A DNA stretch of 64,000 nt, taken from contig NC_063436.1 in the NCBI RefSeq assembly GCF_020379485.1, forward strand, positions 11,611,389 through 11,675,388, written 5' to 3'. This DNA comes from Brassica napus (lineage: Eukaryota > Streptophyta > Magnoliopsida > Brassicales > Brassicaceae). The notes under the pieces are model-generated. The model worked only from the letters and a program-made list of their open reading frames with translations. It did no database searches and was not told the DNA's origin. This document shows, piece by piece, positions 24,461 to 36,778 of the stretch (the stretch's first letter is position 1; every line of letters begins with the position of its first letter). Position numbers and translations under genes: made by a program.

Positions 24461-25524
24461 CCTGATATGTTGTCAGAAAGGGCAAATATATCCCACAAGT
24501 ATCTGTATAACCATTTACTGACCAGTTGAATGGTACTTGTTTGCATAATCAAAAATCATCATAATTCTGTTGGATACTGCAACTCACCTATATAGATTGG
24601 AGAAGCAGTTAACAATTGGAGAATAATGGGGATTTGTAAGAGATAATAAAGTGAAACCTGAACAAGAGCTGCAGTAACTAAAGCAGATACCGCACCCATT
24701 ATATTCATGGCCTGTGAATAGCAAAACTCGTATGACATATGAAGAATCAATGGTAGGAGAATAATAAAGCAACTAAATCACTTCCTCGGACCTTTAGTAG
24801 GAGAAGCAACAAAGGCGAAGCAGACAAGAGTACATTCATCTTTATAGAGACAGCTCCGCTGCATAAAAAAGGTATGAAAGCAGTCAGCCAGTCACAAGGA
24901 TAGGAAGAAAGAGATATAGTAGAAGGGGAAAAGGAGGAGGAGTCTTGCCTGAAAACAAGCATGCCGAGATGTCAATTACGAGAGCGATGGAGGCATGAAG
25001 GAGCGTCATGGCAAAACAGGCATTAAAGAGACGGAGAACAAAGATTGAATGTATTCTCTTGGACAAACACAGTAAAACGATAGGTCCACAGCTAAACCAC
25101 AAGAAAGAGAGTCAATTCCAAAGAACCTGAGCTGGGAAGACTTGGCCTCCAGTCAAATTCTGGATGGCAGAGTAAACGTAGAGGAAACCGGCAGGATAAA
25201 CCAAGGGCCCTGTGTCGCCTTTCAAGCTCCCATACTCTCTCTCTCCCCCAAGAAACCCACTAACCTGTGACATGTAAGCATCCCAAACGATCTTCGTGTC
25301 TGTTAAGAGTACCACGGTTAAAACCATGCATGTCCAATGCACACTATTAAATTAAATAAAAATGTGGGAAATTAGATCTCACATGGAACATAGGCGATGA
25401 TAAGTGTGACGAGGATTGCATCAGCGATGATTAAGGCCAATGCGAAGGGAATTTTAGGTCTTTTAACCAGATCACGTCCATTTGTATCCTTCCCATGCCG
25501 ACGGCAACGAAAAGCTCTTGACAT
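24461..25524 (-). pseudogene. ALG3: Decayed ALG3 alpha-1,3-mannosyltransferase gene
   Basis: The family adds the first alpha-1,3-mannose to the lipid-linked oligosaccharide in the ER. The 5' part is well kept: from the ATG at 25524 it encodes PFALALIIADAILVTLIIAY, then TKIVWDAYMSQVSGFLGGER and GDTGPLVYPAGFLYVYSAIQ. After FPAQ at about 25125 the next exon (usually LYIVNLGIVLIIYV) is missing, and CLSKRIHSIFVLRLF follows after only about 40 bp. A further deletion removes the FLYRKW region before HLGMLVF and shifts the frame. SGAVSIKMNVLL and MNIMGAVSALVTAALVQ follow. The last trace is ILVG..LPFLTTY at 24461-24505, with a 5-base insertion and a stop; everything C-terminal to it is absent. It is certainly non-functional as ALG3. 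Confidence 0.88.
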
Positions 25525-25529
25525 TAGCC

Positions 25530-28205
25530 GTGTTTGTTTCTTAACCCCTAATATAATCTGAAGCTAAAGTAACTGCCAAAGGATTTCCGGAGACACAAAA
25601 AACGAGACGCGGAAGGCTAGAAATTTCAGCGTCCCTTCTACTTATTGTTAATTGCCACTGCGGTCATAGGTGTTGTGTGTTGCCGTGATAACATGTTTAA
25701 TTTTTGATTGCTACCGCTGCTTCTTGCGGCTAAAAAACTAACACGGCTATTGCCTCGATATTCGCTGGTGACGCCCGCCCCTCAGTTGTGAAGGATCCAA
25801 CGTAACGCAGAGAAACAAACACCTACTTGTGACTGATCCTTAATTTAAGCCCATGGTGAAGTTCAATTTATTAAATTTGATTTTTGGTCTTTATTATCTT
25901 GAGAAATTGCATTGTATAACATTCAAACAATTAATAATTTACTCCATAGCTAAAATTTTTTTGACTGTGATAGTCAACATATTTTATATCTTATATACCA
26001 AAACACTTTTTATATCTACCGGTTCAACATTTCTACTTACGGTAGAACTTATATAAATTAATAATATTAAAACTTTAAATTTTTATTAATTTATAGAGAT
26101 ATTCATTTACAAAACTGGAAAATTTTGAATGTCCAATACGTAAATATCAAGGCTTGTGAGGTGCATGGGCACTGGTAGCATTTGGTGAATAGACCAAACG
26201 TGTTGATCCGGCGAACAAAATTGACCATACTTGCCCATCCTCCGAACCCAAATCAAACCCAAACCACCACGAATATGTTTATGCAATAAGTCTCCATCCA
26301 TCCTCCCACCACTCGTGGAGGTCTCTCCACCGCGTTCTCTGATCAGTAACTTGAAAGTTGAAATGATATAAATCGAAGTGGAGCGTACTACTCCTAATTA
26401 AGTTTATTTCGATTTTATGAGATATGAATTCCAGCAAACGACGTTTCAAATTTTCCATGTGCTACAAATACTATCAAAATGGGCTTCATACTAGTAACCC
26501 ATTTACGTGATATCGGAAATTTCGTAAGGTTTGTCCGTTAATTAACTATAAGCCAGTATTTGGTTTGCAATTCAGCAATTGGATTAGATACTTCGAAACA
26601 GGCTCATGTCAATTCAACAAATGGAGGACGACACTTTGGCGGAAGATTTGAGCACTTGGTTTAGAACAAGAACGAAGAAAGACACGAAAGAACAGTTCCA
26701 ACATGCTTGATGTCTGATTCTTTATTTTTTTCCAACAACTTTACATATATAAGCATTTGATTGAATAAAATTTACATTAAAAACAAGATACATATGCCAA
26801 TATTAATAACACTTTAATTCAAACTCTATATCAGCTATATATCAGCTTGTCTTAAATGTATATATGATCTTTTGAGAAGCTGTACGTAACATTTTTTGTT
26901 TGATCAACTGTTTAAATGATATTAACCAAAAACCATTGAAATGGTGGTAATTAAGCGTGAATTTGGAGTATATATATAGCTTTCTTTATTTGGATGGTCC
27001 AGGAGTCTAGGGCTTATAAAAATCAAAAGAAGAACCAGTGAGAATTGTTCGGGATTTATGGACCACTCGCTTTATAAACCAATTTTTAGTTATTATTTAT
27101 TGTACTATTTACTGTTTACAAAGAGGTACAATTATAGTAATTTCATAACTACAAAAGTTTAAATAGTTATTAGTTTAAAGAAACAATACTGAAGTAGTAA
27201 ATTTATATCTACTTCGATATCTGTACGGAATGGAATTTTAGTGTTGATTAGTTAAATGTGAAAATCTGTATGCAAATGCTGATAATGATGACTTTGTATA
27301 TACAAACACTGAACAAGACGAATGTTTTTTTCATCGACAAAATTGATTGATATATATGCATATATACAAATTCTACAGGTGGTGTTAAAAAAAAATACAA
27401 ATTCTACAGAGTACAAAACATTATATTTTGAAAATTTATCTAATATGTAATTTTGATCTTATGGTATGATTCCTCCATGGTAATGACTTTGTTCCAAGTT
27501 TATTCTAATGAATGGTTTGCCCAAAAAAAAATGGTGTGATTCCTCTAGTGCACAACCACATGCTATATATCTTCACTGTCCAGAAGAAGAACCTTGCAAA
27601 CTTGATTTTGCATTATAATTCTCCATTCATTTCATGATTGACGGTTATATAAATACTAAGATGGCAAACAATAAAATGTCGTTAGGTGGTTCTGGCAAGA
27701 CTTGCTGTATGGTGTTCTGCTAAGACTTATTTTATATCAGTCAAAAACTAATTAAATCTAAGTTATTTGCTAAAAAAATGAAGCAACAAAGAAGAGATCT
27801 AGAGAGAGAGAGAAGAGAGTTTCATGTATTCCTTCATCTGCATATATTATAGACGACACCACCAATCTTTATTTTCTGAATTCAGAGACCATAATCGGCA
27901 ATTAATTTACCCGAATTGATAAATATTATATGATCATATATATATGGATTATCAAAAGAAAATTTAAAAGCACGCTTACATTTTCACAGTGAAAATTAAC
28001 AAAATCAGGAAGAACTACACATATATATTTCTTCACAGCCTCAAACCAAAGATGCATCTTATACATATAATCATATATGTTTATTTATATATCTGTAGTA
28101 CTATATATATGATATATAATACATCGCCATATATATAATGGTAGAAGATGCTGGTCAAGAACCAAACAAGATCATATAAAAAGGAAATCAAACAATCAGC
28201 CACGG
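25530..28205. other. Intergenic spacer between the ALG3 pseudogene and NF-YB5
   Basis: No supported gene is visible. A minus-strand open frame at 26107-26301 matches nothing I know. Orthologues expected between ALG3 and NF-YB5 in Arabidopsis (recall: TSPO, a rubber-elongation-factor-like gene, a WD40 gene, ABCC4) are missing. Confidence 0.45.
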
Positions 28206-28210
28206 ACCAA

Positions 28211-28681
28211 TTAATTATCCGGTGAGGATAACTTAGCTCCTCTGCCATGATTGGCTCTCTCACCTTCAATAACTCGGTAACGATTTAAGTACTTCCTGAG
28301 TTGCTCGGCGTAATCATCAAACCCTAGATTTGCCATAGCCCAACAGATATCGTCTCCATTGACGGTCTTTCTCTTCTCCTTGTGGCATTTATCGGAGGCT
28401 TCTCCGGTGACGAAGCTTATGAACTCGGACACACATTCTTGCATAGTCTCTTTTGCTTCTTTAGAGATCTTTGCGTTTGGTGGGAGAATGTTCTTCATGA
28501 TCCTTCCTACGTTTGCTATCGGAAGTAGTCTGTCTTGTTCTTTTATCATCATGTTTTCCTCTTGTTGTTGATCCTCCACCAATAAACCATCATGATTTTG
28601 ATGATGAGATGAGCTGCTCCCAAAGTTGTAATTTTTGAATCTATGGATTGGGTTTTCGAACGAATGATAGTTCCCAGCCAT
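28211..28681 (-). CDS. NF-YB5: NF-YB5-like nuclear factor Y subunit B, single exon, 156 aa
   Basis: This is a histone-fold subunit that pairs with NF-YC and then NF-YA to bind CCAAT boxes in the nucleus. The start is the ATG at 28681 ([15 protein letters not shown]). A Ser/His/Gln-rich N-terminus of about 45 residues precedes the conserved core: [55 protein letters not shown] and [20 protein letters not shown], followed by [15 protein letters not shown]. The core is complete. Length and synteny fit At2g47810 (recall). It is not of the LEC1 type as far as I can judge. Confidence 0.93.
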   Translation of the reverse strand: MAGNYHSFENPIHRFKNYNFGSSSSHHQNHDGLLVEDQQQEENMMIKEQDRLLPIANVGRIMKNILPPNAKISKEAKETMQECVSEFISFVTGEASDKCHKEKRKTVNGDDICWAMANLGFDDYAEQLRKYLNRYRVIEGERANHGRGAKLSSPDN

Positions 28682-29456
28682 CAAATCTTATAAAACGGAT
28701 GATAAATCGTTATAAATTATAACAACAACTACTGACACTGAAAATTTGAAACAAAATTATATAATCCGCCCACTAATATGGCATAAAAGAAAGAATACAG
28801 AAGGAGAGTAAAGGTCTTTACATTATATTTGAATGTATGAATATGAAAATAGTCGGTTTGACAGAGATTTATGTAGTTAGATTAGCTTTATAATGGAGCT
28901 AATTAATAAAAAGGAGTTTTATTATATAAGTAGCTTTATGTTTTTCCCAACAAAAAATATATTATAGCTTTATACAAGTAGACAATTAACGGAGAGCGCA
29001 ACAAGGAGTGCTTATGTTTGGTCTTCGAGTCGATGACGTGTCGTACAATCAAATAAGATCAGAGCCTAGGTCATTTTTTTTTGTCACAGTTTTTTTTGGG
29101 TCACATATGCCTAGGTCATTATTATCAAGGAAAATGAGTTTCTCGTAGATATAAAATAACATTAACATTTAATAAAGAAATATTTCAAAAATAGGAATTT
29201 ATGTTAAATTTTTCATTAAAAAATTTTAGAAAATTTCTCAATATTTTTAAAATATATTTATTGTAATTTGTGTTTACATTCTTAGAAATTTAACTTGAGA
29301 AATTTTCATTGCAGATATCTTAAACCTTAATCAAAAGACAATGTGGTAGGTCAAGATAATTTCTCATTTTTCTTGTTTAGTTGTACTATCTTTTAGCAAA
29401 ATAATTAATTATCTTAAACTTTTACAGTTAAAATGTTTGATTGGTTTTGATTTGTA

Positions 29457-30650
29457 AGACTATCTCAAATGGTTTCTTCTATTTTAGTATTTTACTCTAA
29501 AATGGAGATATAATTTATTTCTAATGGTTTACTCTATATTTTACTCTAAATTAATAATCTTAAATATAATTTCTTTCTATTTTATGATTAATACTTTTAT
29601 TTTTAAAATTTACAATTTGATAACAGATATTTTGTTTTTCAATTTTTCATAAATTATTACATTTTATATTAAATATATATTATATCAAAATTATATTATA
29701 ATCCCTCGGTTTTATAAAGTTACATATTTTAGAAAAAATTACTTCAGAATGATCTTTTTGTATCTTTAATGCATGTTTTATCAATTACTTATGATTAATT
29801 ACAGATTTCAAAAACTTAATTGCACATATTAGATTCTTAATGGTTTAGAATTATAGAAAATATATAATCACAAAAATCATGCATATATAAATGGGATTTA
29901 GTCTATCTTATTAATATATGTGAAAAGTCTAAAATATGTATTATTTTGAAACAAATAGAGTATTATATAAGAAAACAAGCGCATAACAACAATACCATTC
30001 AAAAATTCAAAACAAAATTGTGCTTTGAATGAGTTGAACGAAGAAAACAAATATTTATTTTATGATCTGAATTTATTGCATAATCTAAATGTTTGTGCAT
30101 ATTTTCAAATGGAGCGAACACAAATTTTACAAAAACGATGTGGCCAACAACATGATCAAGAAGCTTCCCTTTTATCTACCATATTTGAAATATATTTTAA
30201 TAATTTTGGTGGATCTAAAAGCAATTTACCGGAATATTTAGTATTCATTGTCTATGATTTTAATTTTATGTTATCTTGATTATTTTCAGTTTCAGTTCTT
30301 GTTTTTTTGCTGGTATTTAGTTTGTAAATAAATTCTTTTTTTTTGAGTGTTGTAAATAAACTTTTTGTACTTTAAATTTGATAAATAAATTATATGCCTT
30401 ATAAATGCTATGAAAAAATGATAGTAGCCTTCACACACATGCATACATATATATATATTGTGTTGAACGTAAATATGTGTTGTTTATATATAGTTAAATA
30501 ACATAAATTTTATAATTACTACAAATATAAAGTAATATTATTTATTACTTTATTTTAGAGTGAACTGAAATATATAGTAGGAATGAAAGTTTTTTTTTTA
30601 CTTTATAGTAGAGTTTAGAGTAGAAACTAGAGATGGAGGTGGAGATGCTC
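29457..30650. mobile_element. Non-autonomous DNA transposon, about 1.2 kb, with degenerate terminal inverted repeats
   Basis: The left end GACTATCTCAAATGG continues with TTTACTCTAAAA repeats. The right end read in reverse, GAGCATCTCCACCTCC, continues with TCTACTCTAAACTCTAC. Flanks TGATTTGT and TGATTGGT could be an 8-bp duplication with one mismatch. Inside, near 30030-30280, an open frame includes QHDQEASLLSTIFEIYFNNF and SKSNLPEYL, which resembles the C-terminal piece of transposon-encoded proteins common in Brassicaceae. Confidence 0.45.
29698..29965. mobile_element. MITE with TIRs, nested in the 1.2-kb element
   Basis: The left end ATCCCTCGGTTTTATAAAG then TACATATTTTAGA is mirrored by the right end, read in reverse as ACTCTATTTGTTTCAAAATA then TACATATTTTAGA. 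The ends are flanked by TTATA-like sequence. It is about 270 bp and has no coding capacity. Confidence 0.6.
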
Positions 30651-31376
30651 TGATTGGTCTCTCTTTGAAAGCATGCTTTGCAAGATACTTTTTATTTACG
30701 TTAGAAAACCACTTTCTATGCAAAATACATATCATCTAATAACTAATCTAATAGTTATCCATATAAGTTATAGAAAAAGTGAAAAACATGTTAACTCTAT
30801 TGATTGTATTCTCTCGATTCATCTCTAGAGAATACAATGACAAATTGTATGGCTAAAGAGACTTTAAAGATGTTCAGGTCCAAGTTCATTTATGAAGCTG
30901 GTATAAGATAATTAATATATAATGTTAAAATAGATAAAACGATTATTTTATTTTAAATTAATTACTATTTTAGAAAATTATTTGCCTTTGTTTATCATGT
31001 CTGAATTTGAAAATATATTTTTAACAATTTATACAGATTTTCTTGTTATTTAATATATTACTATACATTTGAACATATTCACATTTTACTAATATAGTGT
31101 TATACAAAATTATATGGTAAATGCTATAATTTCAAATATCTCATTTTGAAATAAAATATTTTTTTCAAAATATTTTTTTGGATGGAATGGTTGTAGTGAT
31201 GATGACTACGATAATATTATATTAGGAATTTTTTTTTATAATATATTCTTTTTTATCCATCATATCATATCATATATCTTTTATTAATAATAATAATAAT
31301 TAATTATGTTATTGTTAAAAATATATAATTGGGTTATCAGAAGTGTTTTCTAATATTTTTTGATGAATCGTACGTA

Positions 31377-31672
31377 AGAGCATTTTTAGCTCCATTTTAT
31401 TTTTACTTTATACTTTTATAAAATAAATTAAATTATAGAAGTGAATTTGTTTTAATGTATGCATTTGAAATCATTTTATTATTTTAAGTAAAATATAGAA
31501 ATGCTATTTATATTTCTATATATAGAAATAAAGTAGCATTCTATTTTTCTTAACATATAAGAATTTCATTAGAAACACACACTGGATTAAAATCACTTCA
31601 ACTATAATATAGGTTTTCTGTTTTATAAGAAACTGCAGAGATAGAAATAGAGTTCAGTTGGAAATGATTTAA
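31377..31672. mobile_element. Possible MITE, about 0.3 kb
   Basis: The left end GAGCATTTTTAGCTCCATTT is loosely mirrored by the right end, read in reverse as AAATCATTTCCAACTGAACT. Both continue into T-rich tracts with TTATAAAA. The repeats are weak, so the boundaries are approximate. Confidence 0.35.
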
Positions 31673-33853
31673 GTTTGGTACTAATTGCATAACGAGTTAA
31701 ATATATTCAGATAGAGATGCAATTATATAACAGTACGTATCTATAACCAGTACCCACCTATGAATAGCTAAATAAATAGAGTTAATTTAATAAGCAACAA
31801 TATCTAACTTGTGGACCATATAAGAGCACGTCTTGTGGTCTATAATTAGTAGTCTGCTTGCCAAAATTGAAGAGCCATAATTAGGTAGTTTTACTTCTCT
31901 TAAAAGGATAAAATGTATATTAATTTGTCACTCCTCTCTCATTGTTCATGAGAATTTAAATAAAACATTGATCTTTGTCACCTTCATGTGGACGAGTATT
32001 TTGAGTTTTTTTTTAACAGAGTATTTCGAGTTTGTAATAAAACATTCCCATTTTAACGTTATTGGATGCATATTGTGTCATAGGAATCTAAAAATAATGC
32101 ACAAGAAATAAGTTTCCTAACGATCGTGTTATTTTGGACTACAGAAAACAAATAAGTGATTTTTAAAAAGAGAAGAAAAAAAAGTGATTTTACATTTTTT
32201 TGATGAGCATGAAGTTCTAGAAGTATGATATTTTTGGTATTAATTTATTTTATTTGTTTTCCCCAAAAACCTAAGTCAGGTGGTTCAGTCAGTATTTACA
32301 GCTATATATGATAAACAATTATGAAACTGGGGACAAGCGTCGGCCGATAGTGGATCGGGCCACCCTTATAACGGTTAAACAAATAATGTACGTCTTTAGT
32401 TATATAATCGATTAAAAATTGAATGATGACGCTTAAAGCATTTATATATTTTTAAGTAGTTCAAAACAGAGGTTTACTTGCTCGTTAGTTGGTTTTAACT
32501 TTATATCGAGCAAAAAAAAAAAAGAAGCATGTGTTTCAGATATTTTTTTTTGTTTGAACAAACAATGTATCGCTTTTACTTGTATGTCATATTTGTGCTT
32601 CGCAAGACCTTATGTTCCACAATAGTTAGGTTAGATCAAGGATAACAATATCCCTAAATTAATTATAAACGAGTAACAAGAATCATGGAGAAAACATATG
32701 AAGCAAAAAAAAAACATATATAGCATTATATTTTTTGTCAAAGGTATATAGCATTAGCCATTAGTGAGTGAGCCCATAAACACATGTATGTATACAAATA
32801 TAGTAGAGTTTTTACGGCAAAATAGTACATGTTTTACAATATTAAATTCTAAAGTTGGTCACTAAAAATATACCTTTGAAAGATATTCTCTCAAATGGCT
32901 TGATAAAAAAAAGCAAATACGACTGATGTGAATCATGTGATTAGGAATATATCGTCGATTCTCCAATATATCTAATAAGAAGCAAATATCGCAAAGTTAT
33001 ATTATATTCATGTCGAACAAAAAAGGCATCGTTTAAATTACTTAACTACCCGTAAGTAAAAATTTAATGTCCCAGTTGTTAATTAGATCGAGTTTAGTGA
33101 ATCAAGCCAAAGTCATATTAAGCGTGCGATTTGTTTTGTGTGTGGTCCATATGCACTAACATTATTCATTTATTTAGTTAGCCTTGTTTTACTATTAGAT
33201 TCTTTTCTATTTCAAACTTTTTCCTTATTTTCTCGTTATTCCATTTACACCGATCTAGAGGTCAAGGTTTAAAAATTTATACATCCAAGTCTGGAGTTCA
33301 AACCCTAGACAACACAATTTCTACATAAAAAAGTATGGGTTTCAATTCTCGAAAAAGGCGAATTATGCATAAAATTAAAAAAAATATTTACAAGAAATCT
33401 TTAGCATAACACAAGGAATACCGTCAGGAATGGATCTCATAGGGCTACTCAGAGTGATGCAGTCAGACATAAATCCTCACAAGACAGGTAGAATTATCGA
33501 CTGTAATATCGTCTATGTAATGTTTCTTATAATAATCAATCAGAAAAAAAACATGCATATCTGAAATATGTTGACTTGAGCCCTCAGAAATGTATTAAGA
33601 GCTAAATCAGATGTGGGCCAGTTGATGATCAACTAAAAGCCCATTGGTTCATCCGTCTTGGAAATCCATCGCCTCTGTTTCGGGCCTCTTCTCACTTTCC
33701 AAAGTTTTCATAATGAGCTTCACATTAAAGTTTTTTATTGGTTGCTTTTTTATATCAACAATTTACACTGTATATTTATATTCAAATCTATTTGAACCCT
33801 TCTGTTTTATTCATTCAGTAACTGATATACAGCCTAAATAATACAACTTTTAC

Positions 33854-33855
<2 letters not shown>

Positions 33856-33892
<37 letters not shown>

Positions 33893-33895
33893 TTA
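33856..33895. repeat. (TA)n microsatellite followed by a T run
   Basis: About 14 TA units starting after TATATG are followed by a run of about 11 T. A second TA run of similar length lies at 34211-34233. Confidence 0.85.
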
Positions 33896-34328
33896 TCATG
33901 CTTAGGTTTCTTCAAATCAATATTCTATATAAAACAAATAAAATTGCTATTTTATTAAAATTTAAAGCTGTTGTATTTTATATATGTAAATTTCCTGAAA
34001 CGAAAATAACAATGAATTTATAATAACTTGTAGTGTTTATAATGTTTTCTAGGTTAAAAGAAAATATTATGATGAAAATATACAAAATAATACTTTTTCT
34101 ATAGCTTAAAAAACTCAGGACTAATTACGATTCTAAGCTGAGATAAAAAAAAAACTTAGGAACTAATTTGAAATTTTGAATAAAATATCATAGTTGTCAA
34201 ATTTTATTTTATATATATATATATATATATATATTTACTCCCTAAACATGTAGGGCCGACTTTACATTACCGGAGGCTCTTGGACAAATAAAAAAAACTG
34301 GGATCCATAACTAGTTAGATGTTAAAAT

Positions 34329-34578
34329 ACTATTCTCTCCGTTTTAGTTTAATTGTTGTTTTAGGGTAAAAATTTATTTTGTAAAATAAGTGTCGTTTAT
34401 AATTTTAATACAAAGTTAATTGATTTATATTCTAATTTGTTTTACTATTGGTTGAAATATAGTTAGTTGTATTGATAATGATGTTTTTATTTAATATATA
34501 TACAAAATAAAATATATATTTTAATTTGTGTGTCCAAATCTAAAACAAAAATTAAAATGAAATGGAAAGAGTATATTC
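34329..34578. mobile_element. MITE with ~30-bp TIRs (CTCTCCGTTTTAG type)
   Basis: Left CTCTCCGTTTTAGTTTAATT then TTGTTTTAG is mirrored at the right end, read in reverse as CTCTTTCCATTTCATTTTAA then TTTTGTTTTAG. It is about 250 bp with an AT-rich core and no coding capacity. The ends resemble the widespread plant MITEs beginning CTCCCTCCGTTT. Confidence 0.7.
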
Positions 34579-35073
34579 TTTCAACTCATGCGTAAAATCA
34601 AGCATGTATTTCTATTTGACTTTTAGTTAAAAAAATCTGTAATATTATGTTAATACTATCCAAATCTAAACCAAACATGCTAAAAAGAAATCAAGGCCTT
34701 TAATATAATTTGATTTGAAGCGGACCGAGGCCCCCTCCCTCATAAGCCGGTCCTGTAAACAGGCAAACTTCACTAGGTTAAGATTATTACAAAAAGCTTG
34801 TACGGGGTTGTTAGACCATAGTTCTTCCTATCATTTTGGTCACGTTAGACAAAAGTATTTAATAGTATAGAAAAAATACATTTTTTTCTATCTTTCTTGT
34901 TTATTCTAATTTAAAGTATGGTTGATGAAAACACGAAAGAGTTTTATCGTATAAATATCTCAGTCCATCATCCATGCACCAGTTTACACATAATCATGAT
35001 GTGAAGTCCATCTTGGGGGTAAAACGTTAGTTTTAGCCTATGAGAAAAAATAAATATCTAAAGTTTGTCTTCC

Positions 35074-35225
35074 ATAAACTCGAGTTAAGAAGAAGACATA
35101 TACAATGTGGATGATTGGCGTATTTGAAGAAAATGTAACAGTATAAACTCGAGTTAAGAAGAAGACATATACAATGTGGATGATGATTGGTGGTTGTACA
35201 GTATTTGTAGAAAATGTAACAGTAA
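35074..35225. repeat. Tandem duplication of a ~70-85 bp unit
   Basis: The segment AAACTCGAGTTAAGAAGAAG and its continuation ACATATACAATGTGGATGAT occur twice, at about 35077 and 35144. Both copies end in GAAAATGTAACAGTA. Copy 2 is longer by a TGATGATTGG variation. Confidence 0.85.
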
Positions 35226-35299
35226 AATTTATGCTATACATGATTTGGTTGTAACTGTAAATTTAAATTTACTGATATAGATTTTTTTTTTGCAGAGAA

Positions 35300-35500
35300 T
35301 TTTTTTTTTTTTTTTTGAGCAAACATTCACAGACTCATATAGACTATTAAACCAAGATGGTAACTCTGAATCCATGTGTACGACGAAAAACGGTTGTTTC
35401 CGAGCACTACGTGCCAAGCTATCCGCCCTTGTATTCTCCGTCCTAGGTACATGAACAATATCTAAGTTGACGAAACTTATTCTCAAAAGCTTTTGGAGAG
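35300..35500 (-). mobile_element. LINE-type retrotransposon fragment (C-terminal RNase H)
   Basis: On the minus strand the frame reads NLDIVHVPRTENTRADSLAR, then SARKQPFFVVHMDSELPSWF. The VPRTENTRADSLARSAR block is the hallmark end of the RNase H-like domain in Brassicaceae non-LTR retrotransposons. Only this last part remains; no reverse transcriptase is present nearby. Confidence 0.75.
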
Positions 35501-36187
35501 AATTTTATTGTGGTTATATTAGTGTGGTTGTATGTTTTTGGCTATAATTTTTTTAAATAACACACGTGAGATATGTGATGTATACATAAAATGATTATTT
35601 TATATCAAATAATTTATATTATAAGAAAAATCTAAATTATAAAAAATATCCTATTTCTTAGCATAATATACTAATATATAAATGACATTTATGTTATTTA
35701 AAAATTTATTTTTTTATAAAATTATTATAAAGTAAATAAAATATATAAAATTTAATATTTAAATATTAAAAAGTTTACTTATTTAATTTAGTTATATCAT
35801 ACATAATTTTTTTCATTATAGAGATGTTACAGCTTAATTAACAAAAAAAAATGATTTTTGTCTAATTTACATAAGAAAATTTTTCGTTGGACCGGAGAAA
35901 AAAAGAAAAAGTTTTTTTTTTGGTATACCTTGAACAATAAAGGTAAATCATGATTCATAAAAATAAATAGAATTTTGATGCATGCTTTAAAATTTAAAAG
36001 GAAGTCAAATCATGATTCATAATAAGATTTGATGATTTAAAAAAAAAATTAAAACTAAAAAGTGTGATAAAATCACAACCAATCACCCACGAAGCTATTA
36101 ACTTAGAAACTGTTACTAGTATTCTAGTAGGGAGTTTTTTTCGACCGTTTTAAAAGACTGTAGTAATTAAACACGAAGACAAACAAA

Positions 36188-36421
36188 ATATTCTTTCCGT
36201 TGCATATTATAAGTAGATTTAGCAAAAAAGTTGTTTTAGAAATAATTTTAATATTTTAGCAATTTTTACATTTATTGAATATTGTGTGACCGATTAAATT
36301 ATGTAGGTCTTTTATAATTACTTAAAGTATATTTTAAATGATACTTTTAATAAATAATTATTTTCTAATTATAAGTGATTTTAACTAAAATTACTTACAA
36401 TTTAAAAGAGAGGGAGTAAAA
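36188..36421. mobile_element. MITE with ~35-bp TIRs
   Basis: Left ATTCTTTCCGTTGCATATTA then TAAGTAGATTTAG is mirrored at the right end, read in reverse as ACTCCCTCTCTTTTAAATTG then TAAGTAATTTTAG. It is about 235 bp, AT-rich and non-coding, and similar in style to the elements at 29.7 and 34.3 kb. Confidence 0.65.
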
Positions 36422-36754
36422 ATTAGAAGTTGGAAAGCATTGGAAAGAAGTTCACTTGCCACGAAAGGGAAGACAGAAGCATTGTGAATTACGGAAAGAG
36501 GTCAAAGGAACACGAAGAGACGGTCGTCAGAACAAGGGCAATATGGTAGTTTCATTCCAATAGAGAGAAGCCCATCTTAGTAGAAGAGCGCAACGCGTGG
36601 TCTCACGCTCATAAATAAAATTCTAAAGCAAAGCGTAAGATCCATTATATTTATAGACAAGTTTTTTTTGCAACTTCATTTGCATAAATATTTATTTTTG
36701 GTTGTTCAGAAAAGTCTGCGAGAGAGAAGAGAACTCGTAAGTTTTCGGGTGTGG

Positions 36755-36778
36755 ATGCCAAAGCTGAGCTGTGTTTGA
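36755..36778 (+). promoter_or_regulatory. Short upstream ORF (7 codons) in the leader of the SANT gene
   Basis: ATG CCA AAG CTG AGC TGT GTT TGA ends one base before a plausible leader exon edge (GAG followed by GTAAATC at 36780). The main ATG follows an intron acceptor (CTTAG) directly at 37249. A leader intron of about 470 bp is inferred. Confidence 0.4.

Larger units (their letters stand above)
28700..36700. other. Eight-kilobase AT-rich gene desert with transposon remnants
   Basis: Between NF-YB5 and the SANT gene I find no intact gene. The region holds several inverted-repeat MITE-like elements, a LINE RNase H fragment, tandem duplications and TA microsatellites, listed separately. Confidence 0.6.

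Noticed and set aside
26107..26301. 64-codon minus-strand open frame tested as a TSPO or other syntenic remnant
   Set aside because: The translation has no TSPO-like transmembrane pattern and no similarity I can name.
33270..33360. GGAGTTCAAACCCTAGA considered as a SINE B box or tRNA-derived sequence
   Set aside because: No matching A box at the right distance and no poly-A end or target duplication.
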